Positions 1 through 10,750 of a stretch of DNA of 64,000 bases are shown here, one piece after another; the stretch's first letter is position 1; every line of letters begins with the position of its first letter. The position numbers were made by a program, and so were the translations under genes. The notes beneath the pieces were generated by a model that made no database searches, had not been told where the DNA came from, and was given only the letters and a program-made list of their open reading frames with translations. The stretch comes from Ariolimax columbianus (taxonomy: Eukaryota > Mollusca > Gastropoda > Stylommatophora > Arionidae): assembly GCA_036924085.1 (NCBI GenBank), contig JAVGWX010000019.1:16724631-16788630 (forward strand), written 5' to 3'.

Positions 1-330
1 AATTTGTTGAATAGGTGGTACCTCAGTATATTGTGGCCAGTGCGAAGTCTGAAGACAACGACCTGCTCTCTTCTGTTCAACTGGTAATAGGCATCGTTTT
101 TGGTGTAGCCGGTATGTTCAGTTTCCCATTTGGTCATGTATCTGGCTTTAATAAGCCGTTTTGACTCTTCGTACGTCATACTAGTATCTGTTTGTGGTAG
201 TCTTGCACCTTCTTTTGCCAGTCTATATGCCTCCTCGTTGCCTTGGATGTTGCAGTGTGATGGGACCCACTGTACCACTACCCTTTTTGGTGCAGACTGC
301 TGGCATAGTTGACAGAGTACTGCTCTTAAG
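1..330 (-). mobile_element. Family A non-LTR retrotransposon, RNase H fragment
   Basis: Read on the minus strand this encodes the end of an RNase H domain and the start of the C-terminal region (VVVQWVPSHCNIQGNEEA, then TYEESKRLIKARYMTKWE and RLRTGHN). It is nearly identical to 3040-3365 read on the plus strand. The window edge cuts off its 3' end. The sequence reads NEEAYRLAKEG where other copies have NEEADRLAKEG, so the last catalytic Asp of RNase H is replaced by Tyr. The match stops at about 330, where unrelated SINE-like sequence begins. Confidence 0.9.
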
Positions 331-600
331 TCGCGGGTTCGAATCACGGTGGAGACCGGGATTTTTTCACGTTGATCTTCTGGTAAAAATTCTCCTGATC
401 TCTGGATAGTGAGATCGGACTTCCATGTCCTGTGTCGAGCACGCTAAAAATCCTTTGGTAGTTAGAAATCGAAAAGAATAGGCTTAACGGCAGCTGTCCG
501 GACAAAATTCAAAAATTCTAGTTAAAAATCTACCCACATTATTTTCACCTTCCCCATTTAAAAATACTTAATACGTAAAACCGAAGCCTTGAGTTACCTG
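331..600 (+). mobile_element. Possible tRNA-derived SINE fragment
   Basis: The junction with the family A fragment is followed at once by CGGGTTCGAATCACGG, which fits the Pol III B-box consensus (GGTTCGANNCC). No A box precedes it, so this would be a 5'-truncated SINE body. The rest, up to the next family A copy, shows no coding potential. Confidence 0.35.
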
Positions 601-609
601 GCAACAGAC

Positions 610-3598
610 CTGTTAACATGCCTGTTTGAATATCAGGAAACTATGGAAGCTAGTCAGGGCCATGAACGACGAAACCCCCTCAAACAAACAAATTACCATC
701 AAGCAGGGCGAAAACTTGCTCACTGGAAAAAAAGCAGCAAACGCTTTTGTCGAACACTATGCCAGAGCAAACCACATCGAGGTCCCTGCAGATAGGCATA
801 CAGACATCAGTGAATAGCAAAAGGGGCACGTCAACATCAATACGGCCCCAGAAGAGCATATGATGGCCAAATTAACAATGAGTGAAATGGAAGAGGCCAT
901 GAGAACATTAAAGGAAAGGAAATCTCCCGGAAAAGATGGGATAACAAACGAAAGGCTGGTTGGGCTGGGCCAAACAGCGAATAGGAAACTGCTATCAGTC
1001 CTGAACCAAAGCTGGAAAATGTATATTGTACCCTAGGCATGGAAAGACGCAATACTTGTACCAGTACCAAAGAAGGAAAAGACAAAATAGATCCAAATGG
1101 ATACAGGCCTATCAGCCTACTGAGCTGTGTTGGCAAACTGATGGAACGTATGATAAACACCAGACTGATGTGGCATCTGGAAGAAGAACGAATACTAATT
1201 CCACAGCAAGCAGGCTTTAGACAGCACAGATCCACTGAGGACCAGGTCATCCTCATAGCCCAGGAAATAGAAGATGCCTACCAGGCACAGAAACACAGTA
1301 GCGGTTTAAGTGGACCTGGAAAAAGCATTTGACAAAGTCTGGAAAGACGGACTTGGAGTCAAGCTAAGGAGAAGTGAAGTTTGTGGGAAAATGTACAAGT
1401 GGATCAACCACTACCTCAAACAAAGAACGGCCAGAGTCCAAGTACAAGGGCAGATGAGCAAAAAGGTGACACTCGAGCAGGGAGTATCCCAAGGGGGAGC
1501 ATTGTCACCCCCACTCTTCCTGGTGTATATAAACGACATTACAGAGAATATACCAAGAAGAGTCCATAGCTCAATGTTTGAACACGATCTGGCTATGTGG
1601 ACCTCTGGAAAGTATCTCACCATAGCAAGAAATGGGATGCAGCAGGCCCTAAAATCGCTGGAAGAGTGGGCGAACTCATGGCTGGTCAAAATAAACGGGG
1701 AGAAAACCACATGTACAATATTCTCGCTTTCAATCAAACCCCAAAACACCAAATTAAGTCTAAATGGCAAATTCCTGCAGCCAAACGACAACCCAGACTA
1801 TCTGGGAGTCAAATTTGATCGGCGCATGACATGAAAAAGTCAGATCGAGAGAAACCGAATGAGAGCCAGAGAAAGAATGGCAAACATGAGGAAACTTTCT
1901 GGCACAAGCTGGGGAGCAGACGAAAGTATACTAAAGAAACTGTACACTGGAAGAGTGAGACCAGTTCTCGAGTATGGCATTGCGGCATGGACAACAGCAG
2001 CAAAGGCGAACTTCAATAAAGTTAACAAACTTCAAAACCAAGCCATGAGAGTTATAACAGGAGGCATGAAGTCAACGCCAATTGTAGAACTTGAAAAGAT
2101 TACAAAGCTGCAATCCATGACCGATAGAAGAGACTGCAGAGCCCAGCTGCAGTCAGAGAAACTCCGAAGACTGACTGACCACCCAATGCACCAGAGACTA
2201 AACAATTTGGGAAATGGGAAACTAAAGCGGAGAAACTTTGCAGAAATAGCCAAAGCAAAGATGCACGAAGATCCCATAAACGCACTAACAACTCCAAAGC
2301 CCATCACTACTGTACGAAAACCTACCTGGAGGCAGGATATATTTCCAGAGGTGGTAGAAAATATACCAGGTATTGGAAACAAAAACCAATTGTAGAACTT
2401 GAAAAGATTACAAAACTGCAATCCATGACCGATAGAAGAGACTGCAGAGCCCAGCTGCAGTCAGAGAAACTCCGAAGACTGACGGACCACCCAATGTACC
2501 AGAGACTAAACAATTTGGGAACTGGGAAACTAAAGCGGAGAAACTTTGCAGAAATAGCAAAAGCAAAGATGCACGAAGATCCCATAAACGCACTAACAAC
2601 ACCAAAACCCATCACTACTGTACGAAAACCTACTTGGAGGCAGGATATATTTCCAGAGGTGGTAGAAAATATACCAGGTATTGCAAACAAAAACTGCCAG
2701 ACTGAAAAAGAAAGGAGAGACACTACCCTAAGCTTCATAACGAAAAGCTACCCAAGCATGGACTGGACGCATGCATACACCGACGGTTCTGTAACAAACA
2801 CTACACAGAACGGAGGGGCAGGAGCATTCCTGAACCTACCAAATGGCAGAAAAATAACACTGTCGTTCGCTACTGGTAAGTACACAAGCAATTTCAGAGC
2901 GGAGGCAGAGGCACTGAGGGCGGCAGTGGAAGAAATGGTAACACACAGTGAAAATGAGAGCCATACAGTCCTGCTGACAGATGCTCTCGCCGTAGTCACA
3001 GCGCTAAAAAGCCAGAAAAACACTGAGCTTAATGACCTAAGAGCAGCACTCTGCAAACTGTGCCAGCAGTCCGCACCAAAAAGGGTAGTGGTACAGTGGG
3101 TTCCGTCACACTGCAACATCCAAGGCAACGAGGAGGCAGACAGACTGGCAAAAGAAGGTGCAAGGCTACCACAAACAGATACCAGTATGACGTACGAAGA
3201 GTCAAAACGGCTTATCAAAGCCAGGTACATGACCAAATGGGAAACCGAACATACTGGTTACACCAAAAACGATGCCTATTACCAGTTGAACCGAAGAGAG
3301 CAGGTCGTTGTCTTCAGACTTCGCACTGGCCACAACAGACTGAGGTACCACCTATTCAACAAATTGAAGATAGGGTGTACCGACGAATGCCCGTGCGCTA
3401 CTGGCAAAATGACCACTGAACATCTGCTGCAGAACTGCCCGACATACGAGGATCAGAGAGAGCAGATGTGGCCATTGCCAGTGGAACTGCAAGACAAGCT
3501 CTATGGTAGTGGCGAGAGTCTCAGGATGACCGCCGCTTTTTTCGAAAAAATAATGGTTACTGTCTGACTGTGTACGCAGAAGAAGAAGAAGAAGAAGG
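610..3598 (+). mobile_element. Family A non-LTR retrotransposon, decayed, 5'-truncated
   Basis: This is the longest family A copy. From about 626 it encodes the region before the reverse transcriptase, then RT motifs (YRPISLLSCVGKLMER, QQAGFRQHRSTEDQ, DLEKAFDKVW, GVSQGGALSPPLFLVYIND), a thumb region (1859-2390), an RNase H domain (2761-3190; YTDGS, LTDALAVVTAL, VPSHCNIQGNEEADRLAKEG) and a C-terminal Cys-His segment (CPCATGKMTTEHLLQNC). It ends in a (GAA)n tail at 3576-3598. RNase H points to the I-like group. Stops (for example 817), frameshifts and the RT box FEHDLAMW in place of FADDLAMW show it is dead. A 308-bp internal duplication breaks the frame. No endonuclease domain or 5' end is present. 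Confidence 0.93.
2078..2693 (+). repeat. 308-bp direct duplication inside family A copy
   Basis: Segment 2078-2385 is repeated at 2386-2693 with a few substitutions. Both begin CCAATTGTAGAACTTGAAAA and end in an AAACAAAAA run. Since 308 is not a multiple of three, the duplication causes a frameshift and a stop at about 2393. The other family A copies here (6616 onward, 41594 onward) have one copy of the segment, so the duplication is private to this insertion. Confidence 0.9.
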
Positions 3599-4511
3599 AA
3601 ACAAAAACTGCCAAACTGAAAAAGAAAGGAGGGATACTACCCTAAGCTTTATATCGAAAAACTACCAAAGCATGGACTGGACCCATGGATACACCGACGG
3701 TTCTGTAACAAACACTACACAGAACGGAGGGGCAGGAGCATTCCTGAACCTACCAAATGGCAGAAAAATAACACTGTCATTCGCTACTGGTAAGTACAAA
3801 AGCAATTTCAGAGCGGAGGCAGGGGCACTGAGGGCGGCAGTGGAAGAAATGGTGATACATAAAGAAAATGAAAGCCATATAGTCCTGCTTACAGATGCTC
3901 TGGCCTTAGTCACAGCGCTAAAAAGCCAGAAAAACACTGAGCTTAATGACTTAAGAGCAGTACTTTGTCAACTATGCCTGCAGTCCGCACCAAAAAGGGT
4001 AGTGGTACAGTGGGTCCCATCACACTGCAACATCCAAGGCAACGAGGAGGCAGACAGACTGGCAAAAGAAGGTGCAAGACTACCACAAACAGATATTAGT
4101 ATGACGTACGAAGAGTCAAAACGGCTTATTAAAGCCAGATACATGACCAAATGGTAAACTGAACATATCGGCTACACCAAAAATGATGCCTATTACCAGT
4201 TGAACAGAAGAGATCAGGTCGTTGTCTTCAGACTTCGCACTGGCCACAATAGACTGAGGTACCACCTACTCAACAAATTGAAGATAGGTGGTACCGACGA
4301 ATGCCCGTGTGGTACCGGGAAAATGACCGCTGAGCATCTGCTGCAGAACTGCCCGACATACGAGGATCAGAGAGGGCAGATGTGGCCATCACCAGTGGAA
4401 CCACAAAACAAGCTCTATGGCAGTGTCGACAGCCTCAGGATGACCGCCGCTTTTTTTCGAAAAAATAATGGTTACTGTCTGACTGCGTACGACGAAGAAG
4501 AAGAAGACGAA
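3599..4511 (+). mobile_element. Second family A copy, RNase H to 3' end
   Basis: A second family A 3' portion begins exactly where the (GAA)n tail of the previous copy ends. It encodes RNase H (YTDGSVTNTTQNGGAGAFL to NEEADRLAKEG) and the Cys-His segment CPCGTGKMTAEHLLQNC. A TAA at 4155-4157 interrupts the frame (TKW then stop), and one extra T in the 3' T-run shifts the final codons. The copy ends in GAAGAAGAAGAAGA. It is about 95 percent like the first copy by eye, so both insertions are fairly recent. Confidence 0.9.
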
Positions 4512-4580
4512 TATCAGGATTCCAAGCAAATATAAGTATATATATGTATAAATGATGTATGCGTTTTGTACTTTCTTGCA

Positions 4581-5386
4581 GGGAAGATAATTATTTCAAA
4601 GATGCTGTCCGCATTCACGAAGAACTGCATCTTTGGTACATTTATAATCCTCATCTTTGCAAGCATTATTATAGTGCTGTACAATTCATCCTGGTCTCTG
4701 ACCCATTTTGCCAGCATAATGAACACGGGGTCAACTAATCAATCTGAATTGAACACGATAACATCAATAGAGAAGAATCTACAGAAAAGTTTGTCAGAAG
4801 TTGCAAATATGGTGAAAGTAAGTGGTGTTGATTGTAAAGCTATATTTAGTGGCTCTAAGAACGAAACAACATCAGCTTTAGGAAAAAAAAAAGTTATTAG
4901 CAGTCAACTTCCTGATCAATTTTACTTGAATTTAACTGTCGAATGCGCTGATTTTCAAAAGCGACGCGGGTATATTATGTCATGCTTAACAGAAGAAGAG
5001 AAGCAGTTTCCACTGGCGTTCTCAATGTTAGTTTATAAGGACGTGGAGATGGTCGAGCGGCTGTTTCGGGCTGTGTATCGGCCCCAGAACCTCTACTGTA
5101 TTCACGTGGATAGCAAATCATCCCCTGAATTTTATGCGGCCGTTTCAGCCATTTCTAACTGTTTCACTAATGTGTTTGTTACCACACGGAGGATTACTGT
5201 GGTGTGGGGTACCTTCACTGTGCTGGAGGCAGAGTTGCTTTGTATGGAAGAGATTTGGAGGTTTCCCAAGTGGAAGTACTTCATTAACTTAACCGGGCAA
5301 GAGTTTCCCTTGAAGACTAACCTTGAAATTGTGAAAATCCTGACTGCATACAATGGAGCAAGTGACGTGACTTCTACAAGGAAACG
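4581..5386 (+). CDS. GCNT-like: Core-2/I-branching beta-1,6-GlcNAc transferase (GCNT family), exon 1
   Basis: GCNT enzymes are Golgi type II membrane proteins that add beta-1,6-GlcNAc branches to O-glycans or polylactosamine. The exon starts after a pyrimidine-rich acceptor (TTCTTGCAG, ending 4580). The ATG at 4602 is chosen because it sits just before a short cytoplasmic tail and a membrane segment (about residues 9-27, IFGTFIILIFASIIIV). A stem follows with sequons (NQS, NETT), then the catalytic domain from about residue 134: FPLAFSMLVYKDVEMVERL, YRPQNLYCIHVDSKS, VVWGTFTVLEAELLC and KYFINLTGQEFPLKTNLEIV. The exon ends AAACG|GTAAGA at 5386 in phase 2, after 785 coding bases. Exons 2, 3 and the last continue in frame. 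The family A tail lies only about 70 bp upstream, inside the 5' intron. The first, untranslated exon is not in view. Confidence 0.93.
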
Positions 5387-5524
5387 GTAAGATTTAAATA
5401 ACAACTATTTGTTACTCTATAGTCTCATTGTGTTAATTTAGCTGTTATTATTTATGTTAACTTTGTTGTCTCTCACGTTCCTCTGCACACCTTCTACAAA
5501 AACTGCAACAGCAGATACAATTTG
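5387..5524. other. Intron 1 start, no other feature
   Basis: A strong donor (GTAAGA) opens the intron. The following 130 bp are AT-rich with no repeat or coding signal that I can see. Confidence 0.6.
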
Positions 5525-6401
5525 GGATTAACTTAACTTAACTTAACGTCTTTATACTGGTTTAGAAGAATCTGCAAAGTCTGTATACAACCAGTTTCAT
5601 TTACATTACCTTGGTCTAAAAGCTATGCGCATCCAATATATTCTTAAATGTATTAACTGTCCCTGCCTCCACTACCTCACGTGGCAATGCATTCCCCACT
5701 ATGTGACTAACAAAATATTTCCTAATATCTGATCTGGATCTTTCTTAAGTTAATTTGTAGCTATGTCCTCTTATTCTTACATGTGGCTGTACTTAAAACA
5801 GTAAAAAACTTGTTATAGTCTAATTTACCCATTCCTCTGATCATCTTATAAACCTGTATTAAGTCACCACGAATTCTTCTCTCTTCTAGACACTGTAGGC
5901 CGGTTTTTCTGAGTCTTTCCTCATAACTGTAATTTTTGAATCCCTCTATCAGCTTTGTCGCTCTGTTTTGTTTTCTTTCCAGCATGCTTATATTCCCTCT
6001 ATGATAAGGACTCCACACCTGTACACAATACTCCAATCTAGGTCTAAATAATTCTATATGCAGTTTGACTATCACTTCCTTGCTCCTATGTTTAATATTT
6101 CTTTTTTCTTAACTAACATTGCATTTGCCTTTTTCACTGCTACCTGAACTTGCTCACTCACGTTACCTGTATGATCTATTATAACCCCTAGGTCCATTTC
6201 TGTATCTATCTTTCTAATATTGTTCTCTCCCATCCTGTAATTATGTTCCATATTGGATCTACCCATGTGGGTGACTGTACATTTATCTACATTAAACTCC
6301 ATTTACTAGCTTACAGACCATTCTCGAATTGTATCTAAATCTGACCTCAATATATTCACTTCTGCTTTAGATGAGACACTACTGCATAGGTGTGTATCAT
6401 C
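5525..6401 (-). mobile_element. CR1-like retrotransposon, 3' fragment
   Basis: Minus-strand copy of the CR1 element seen whole at 7474-10750. It begins with the (AACTT)n complement of the TTAAG tail and carries the 3' stem-loop (ACTGGTTT ... AACCAGT). It then covers the end of the RT ORF (SPYHRGNI, LQCLEERRIRGDLIQVYKMIRG) back to the sequence just after the FADD box (about 9870 in the longer copy). Several stops and frameshifts are present. Confidence 0.9.
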
Positions 6402-6615
6402 AATAGTCTGAGAGCTGGCAAATGGAGTTGACTGTAGATACATACAGTCATCCGAATGGGTAGATCTAACAAGGAACATAATTAAAGAATGGGAGAGAAC
6501 AATGGGAGAGAAAGACACAGAAAACGAAAGTGACCTAGGGGTTATAATATACCAGTCAAAAAGGCAAATGCAATGTTAGTAATGATACAGATACATTTTA
6601 AACACAGGAGTAAGG
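6402..6615 (+). mobile_element. CR1-like fragment in opposite orientation
   Basis: About 210 bp matching 9960-10200 of the CR1 element with internal deletions. Shared strings include GGGACCTAGGGG-like and AAAAAGGCAAATGCAATGTTA. It lies head to head with the minus-strand CR1 fragment and its content overlaps that fragment, so it is not a simple continuation. It abuts a family A copy at 6616. Confidence 0.85.
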
Positions 6616-7473
6616 AATCTCACCATAGCAAGAAATTGGATGCAGCAGGCCCTAACATCGCTGGAAGAGTGGGCGAACTCATGGCTGGTCAAAATAAACG
6701 AGGAGAAAACCACATGCACAATATTCTCGCTTTCAATAAAACCCCAAAATACCAAATTAAGTTTAAATGGCAAATTCCTGCAGCCGAACGACAACAAAAC
6801 CTATCTGGGAGTCACATTTGATCGGCGCATGACATGGAAAAGTCAGATTGAGAGAAACCGAATGAGAGCCAGAGAAAGAATGGCAATCATGACGAAACTT
6901 GCTGGCACAAGCTGGGGAGCAGACGAAGGCATACTAAAGAAACTGTACACTGGAAGAGTGAGACCAGTTCTCGAGTATGGCATTGCGGCATGGACAACAG
7001 CAGCAAAGGCGAACTTCGATAAAGTTAGCAAACTTCAAAACCAAGCCACGAGAGTTATAACAGGAGGCATGAAGTCAACTCCAATTGTGGAACTTGAAAA
7101 GATTACAAAACTGCAACCCATGACCGATAAAAGAGACTGCAGAGCCCAGCTGCAGTCAGAGAAACTCCGAAGACTGACTGACCATCCAATGCACCAGAGA
7201 CTAAACAATTTGGGAAATGGGAAACTAAGGCGGAGAAACTTTGCAGAAATAGCCAAAGCAAAGATGCACGAAGATCCCATAAACGCACTAACAACACCAA
7301 AACCCATCACTACTGTACGAAAACCTACCTGGAGGCAGGATATATTTCCAGAGGTGGTAGAAAATATACCAGGTATTGGAAACAAAAACTGCCAGACTGA
7401 AAAAGAAAGGAGAGATACTACCCTAAGCTTTATATCGAAAAGCTACCCAAGCATGGACTGCACCCATGCATAC
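6616..7473 (+). mobile_element. Family A copy, left half (split by CR1)
   Basis: The frame is open through the RT thumb and connection region (MQQALTSLEEWANSWLVKIN, GRVRPVLEYGIAAWTTAAKA, RVITGGMKSTPIVELEKI) up to the first residues of RNase H (MDCTHAY). It stops at CATGCATAC (7473), where the CR1 insertion begins. The right half resumes at 10751. The copy is 5'-truncated just after the RT active-site region. Confidence 0.93.
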
Positions 7474-7730
7474 TTAAGGAAAAAAAGTTTAGAAAGGTCA
7501 CAATGATGGGCATTTTAGACAGAGCAGATGGGTCAGACTATCTAGATAGCAAAATAATAGGTATCAACCTTAGGTTACAGGTGATGTGTGCGGACATGGG
7601 AATGGAATTTATTGATGTTAAAGTAGACAAAAGTAAAATGTTAGATAGGGGAGGTTTACATCTAAATGAGATAGGACAGCATGTTGTAGCAAAGTATATG
7701 TTCTATCATTGTGTTAGAAATTTAAACTAG
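7474..7730 (+). pseudogene. CR1 ORF1 C-terminal remnant, SGNH-esterase-like
   Basis: The open frame ends LDRGGLHLNEIGQHVVAKYM shortly before the stop at 7728-7730. The G-x-H-L-N-E-x-G string matches the last catalytic block (Asp/His) of SGNH hydrolases, which are known in ORF1 of many CR1/L2 elements. Here the usual D-G-x-H appears as RGGLH, with an Asp three residues before the His, so the catalytic state is uncertain. The N-terminal part of ORF1 is missing because of 5' truncation. Confidence 0.65.
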
Positions 7731-7852
7731 TTAGGCCTATGAAGTATGAGACTAAAGATAGGCCTACAATAGGGTGCTATAGAGGATGTAGTCAAAGGGG
7801 TAATTTGGTGTCAGGGAAGTGTTAAATACATAGTAGAAAAGCAAACATTAAA

Positions 7853-8371
7853 ATGATAAAGCAGAAGCAAAAAGAGGAAAACCAACAACATTACAAACTA
7901 AAATGTTTTTATGCAAATGTGAGAAGCATAGTAAATAAAAGAGAAGAATTGGAACTGTATGTAGAAGAAGAAAAACCAGATATAATAGGGTTAACAGAAT
8001 CATGGACATATGAGGAGATTGCAGATAGTGAACTTGAAATTGAGGGATATACAATGTTAAGGAAAGATAGGATAATTGGAGACAAGACTAAGGGAGGTGG
8101 CGTTTTATTATACTGTATAAATTCTGTTAATATAACGATCAAAGATTATTTATCATGTGGTAACAAAAATGAAAGTGTATGGGGAGAAATAGAAAGTGGG
8201 GGTGAAAAAACAGTGATTGGAGTGTGCTATAGATGTCCATCAAGTCAAAAAGAGGAAGATGAGGAGCTGATTAGTAGCATAGCAAAGGCAAGTAAAGGGA
8301 AATTATTATTAATGGGAGATTTCAACTATCCAGAAATAAAATGGGATATGGCAGAAGCACTTGTAGAGTGA
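7853..8371 (+). pseudogene. CR1 ORF2, endonuclease part (before nonsense codon)
   Basis: This is the APE-type endonuclease that nicks target DNA for target-primed reverse transcription. All catalytic blocks are visible: FYANVRSIVNKREEL (Asn), IIGLTESW (Glu), GVCYRCPSS, and LLMGDFNYPEIKW (Asp and Asn). The final SDHQIIRWDL block (Asp-His) lies after the stop, at about 8517. A TGA at 8369-8371, probably from TGG, separates this part from the RT part. The same frame continues after the stop through 8476 into the RT ORF, so ORF2 was one protein. Confidence 0.9.
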
Positions 8372-10477
8372 AAACCTTTTGTTACGTGCATAACTGACAA
8401 TTTTTTAATTCAACATGTAGAAGCAGCCACCAGAGGCAAAAACATACTCGACCTAGTTTTTACCACAGAGGAAAATATGATTGAAAACGTTACCGTTGGG
8501 GAACTGTTTGGCTCAAGTGACCATCAAATCATCCGTTGGGATCTTATTGCAGGGAAAGAAGTAAACATAAACACGCGAACATACGACTACTCTAAGACAG
8601 ATGTTAAGAGGATGAAAGAGGCAGCGAACCACATAATCTGGAAAGATATTATTGTAGGAACAGATGTTGAACAGGAGTGGGAAAGTTTTAAAACAGTTCT
8701 AGAAACGCTAAAAGAGGAATGTGTTCCATGTAGGGAGGTAAACCCCAAGCGTAAAAAGTGGATAACTAGATTTGTAGTGAAATGTAGAAGAGCAAAAAAT
8801 AAAGCATGGCAAAAATATATAGAGGCAGGTAAATCAAAAGAAACATATGTAAAATATTTGGACAAGCAGAACATATCTCAGAAAGCGAATAAAACAGCAA
8901 AAATAGACTTTGAAAAAAAACTTGCTCAGAGGATCAAGACTGACAGTAAAAGCTTCTTTTCTTATGTTAGAAATAAACAAAGAACGAAAGACAAAGTAGG
9001 CCCTCTCATAGACAGTACAGGGAAAATAATAAGTGAGAATAGGGAGGCTGCTAATCTGCTTAATCAGTACTTTGGCACAGTCTTCACAAAGGAGGACTGC
9101 TCCGAGATCCCAGAGCCTATAGATATTTTTCAAAGAGACATGGATACAGCGGGATTAAGATCAATCTGTATTACAGAGGAAATGGTTTTTAAAAAATTGG
9201 AGGGGTTGAAAGTGAATAAATGTCCAGGTCAAGATGGTATTCACCCAAAATTGCTGTATGAAATTAGAAACCAACTAGCAAAACCATTGGCTATATTATG
9301 TTCTCAATCACTTACAAAAGGGATTGTTCCACGGGATTGGAAAGATGCAGGAGTGATCCCCTTATTCAAAAAAGGCAAAAAATCAGATCCGGCAAATTAT
9401 AGACCGGTGAGTTTAACGAGCATAGTCTGTAAATTGTTAGAGTCAATAATCAAAGAAAACATTGTAATGCATTTAGAAAAATTTAATCTAATTAGAAATA
9501 GTCAGCATGGGTTTACTAGAGGGAGATCATGCTTAACAAATCTATTAGAATTCATGGAGGAGGTTACTAAAATCATAGATAAAGGGGAGCCAGTGGATGT
9601 TATTTATCTAGACTTTGCAAAGGCCTTTGATAGAGTACCTCATCAAAGATTATTTCGAAAGTTAAAATCACATGGAATAGGTGGCGAAGTTGCCAAATGG
9701 ATTGAAAATTGGTTAACAGGAAGAAGGCAGAGGGTGGGCATAAATAAGGAGTACTCTGAGTGGAGTGAAGTGAAAAGTGGAGTGCCACAGGGCTCGGTTT
9801 TGGGACCAATTTTGTTCTTGATATATATAAATGATTTGGACATTGATATGAGATCCATGATTGCAAAATTTGCTGATGACACAAAACTATGCAGTAGTGT
9901 CTCATCTAAAGCGGAAGTGGATATATTGATGTCGGATTTAGATAAAATTCGAGAATGGTCTGTAAGCTGGCAAATGGAGTTTAATGTAGATAAATGTACA
10001 GTCATCCACATGGGTAGATCCAATATGGAACATAAATACAGAATGGGAGAAAACAATATTAGAAAGATAGATAAGGAAAGGGACCTAGGGGTTATAATAG
10101 ATCATACAGGAAAGGTGAGTGAGCAAGTTAAGGTAGCAGTGAAAAAGGCAAATGCAATGTTAGGTATGATAAAAAGAAATATTAAACATAGGAGCAAGGA
10201 AGTGATCGTCAAACTGTATAGAGCTTTAGTTAGACCTAGATTGGAGTACTGTGCACAGGTGTGGAGTCCTTATCATAGAGGGGACATAAACATGCTAGAA
10301 AGAATACAAAAAAGAGCGACAAAGATGATAGTTGGATTCCAGAATTACAGTTATGAGGAACGACTCAGAAAAACGGGCCTACAGTGTCTCGAAGAGAGAA
10401 GAATTCGTGGTGACTTAATACAGGTTTATAAGATGATCAGAGGAATCGATAAATTAGACTATAACAAGTTTTTTTAA
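8372..10477 (+). pseudogene. CR1 ORF2, reverse transcriptase part
   Basis: After the nonsense codon the frame stays open for about 700 codons. Visible in order: SSDHQIIRWDL closing the endonuclease; a linker; RT fingers (VNKCPGQDGIHPKLLYEI, DWKDAGVIPLFKKGKK, NYRPVSLTSIVCKLLE); palm motif A (YLDFAKAFDRVPH); motif B (SGVPQGSVLGPILF); the catalytic box FADDTKL; and a thumb with ALVRPRLEYCAQVWSPYHRG. The ORF stops at 10475-10477 after KLDYNKFF. Codons for the true C-terminus (GHSYKLIKERSRLDIRKYFF to DAHRF, stop about 10664) continue in the +1 frame, so a small deletion near the T-run cut off about 60 residues. Confidence 0.93.
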
Positions 10478-10663
10478 AATACAGCCACCTACAATAACAC
10501 GAGGGCATAGCTACAAGCTGATTAAAGAGAGGTCCAGGTTAGATATTAGGAAATATTTTTTTAGTCAGAGAGTGGTGTCTGCTTGGAATGCATTGCCAGG
10601 GGAGGTGGTGGAGGCAGGGACAGTTAATGCGTTTAAGAATAAACTGGATGCGCATAGATTTTA

Positions 10664-10750
10664 GAGCAAGGTGATGTAAATGTAACTGGTTGTATACAGA
10701 CTCTGCAGGGTCTTCTAAACCAGTATAAAGACGTTAAGTTAAGTTAAGTT
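10664..10750 (+). promoter_or_regulatory. CR1 3' UTR stem-loop and TTAAG tail
   Basis: After the RT C-terminus a short 3' UTR contains ACTGGTT and AACCAGT about 25 bases apart, able to form a 7-bp stem. Between them AGACTCTGCAGGGTCT can pair within itself. The (TTAAG)n microsatellite follows. Such terminal hairpins serve as the RT recognition site in several LINE clades; that role is inferred here. Confidence 0.7.

Larger units (their letters stand above)
7474..10750 (+). mobile_element. Nearly intact CR1-like LINE inserted in a family A copy
   Basis: About 3.3 kb holding the end of ORF1, a complete endonuclease-RT ORF2 (one nonsense codon and one late frameshift), a 3' UTR stem-loop and a (TTAAG)n tail at 10733-10750. 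The host family A reading frame breaks at CATGCATAC on the left and resumes ATACACCGAC on the right, so ATAC is a probable 4-bp target duplication. CR1 assignment rests on RT motifs (QHGFTRGRSCLTNLLEF, PVDVIYLDFAKAFDRVPH, FADDTKL) and the 5-bp tail repeat. It is 5'-truncated within ORF1. Confidence 0.93.

Noticed and set aside
8477..10477. The 666-residue ORF as a host gene.
   Set aside because: RT motifs, the endonuclease upstream, the TTAAG tail and target-site duplication show it is a retrotransposon ORF2.
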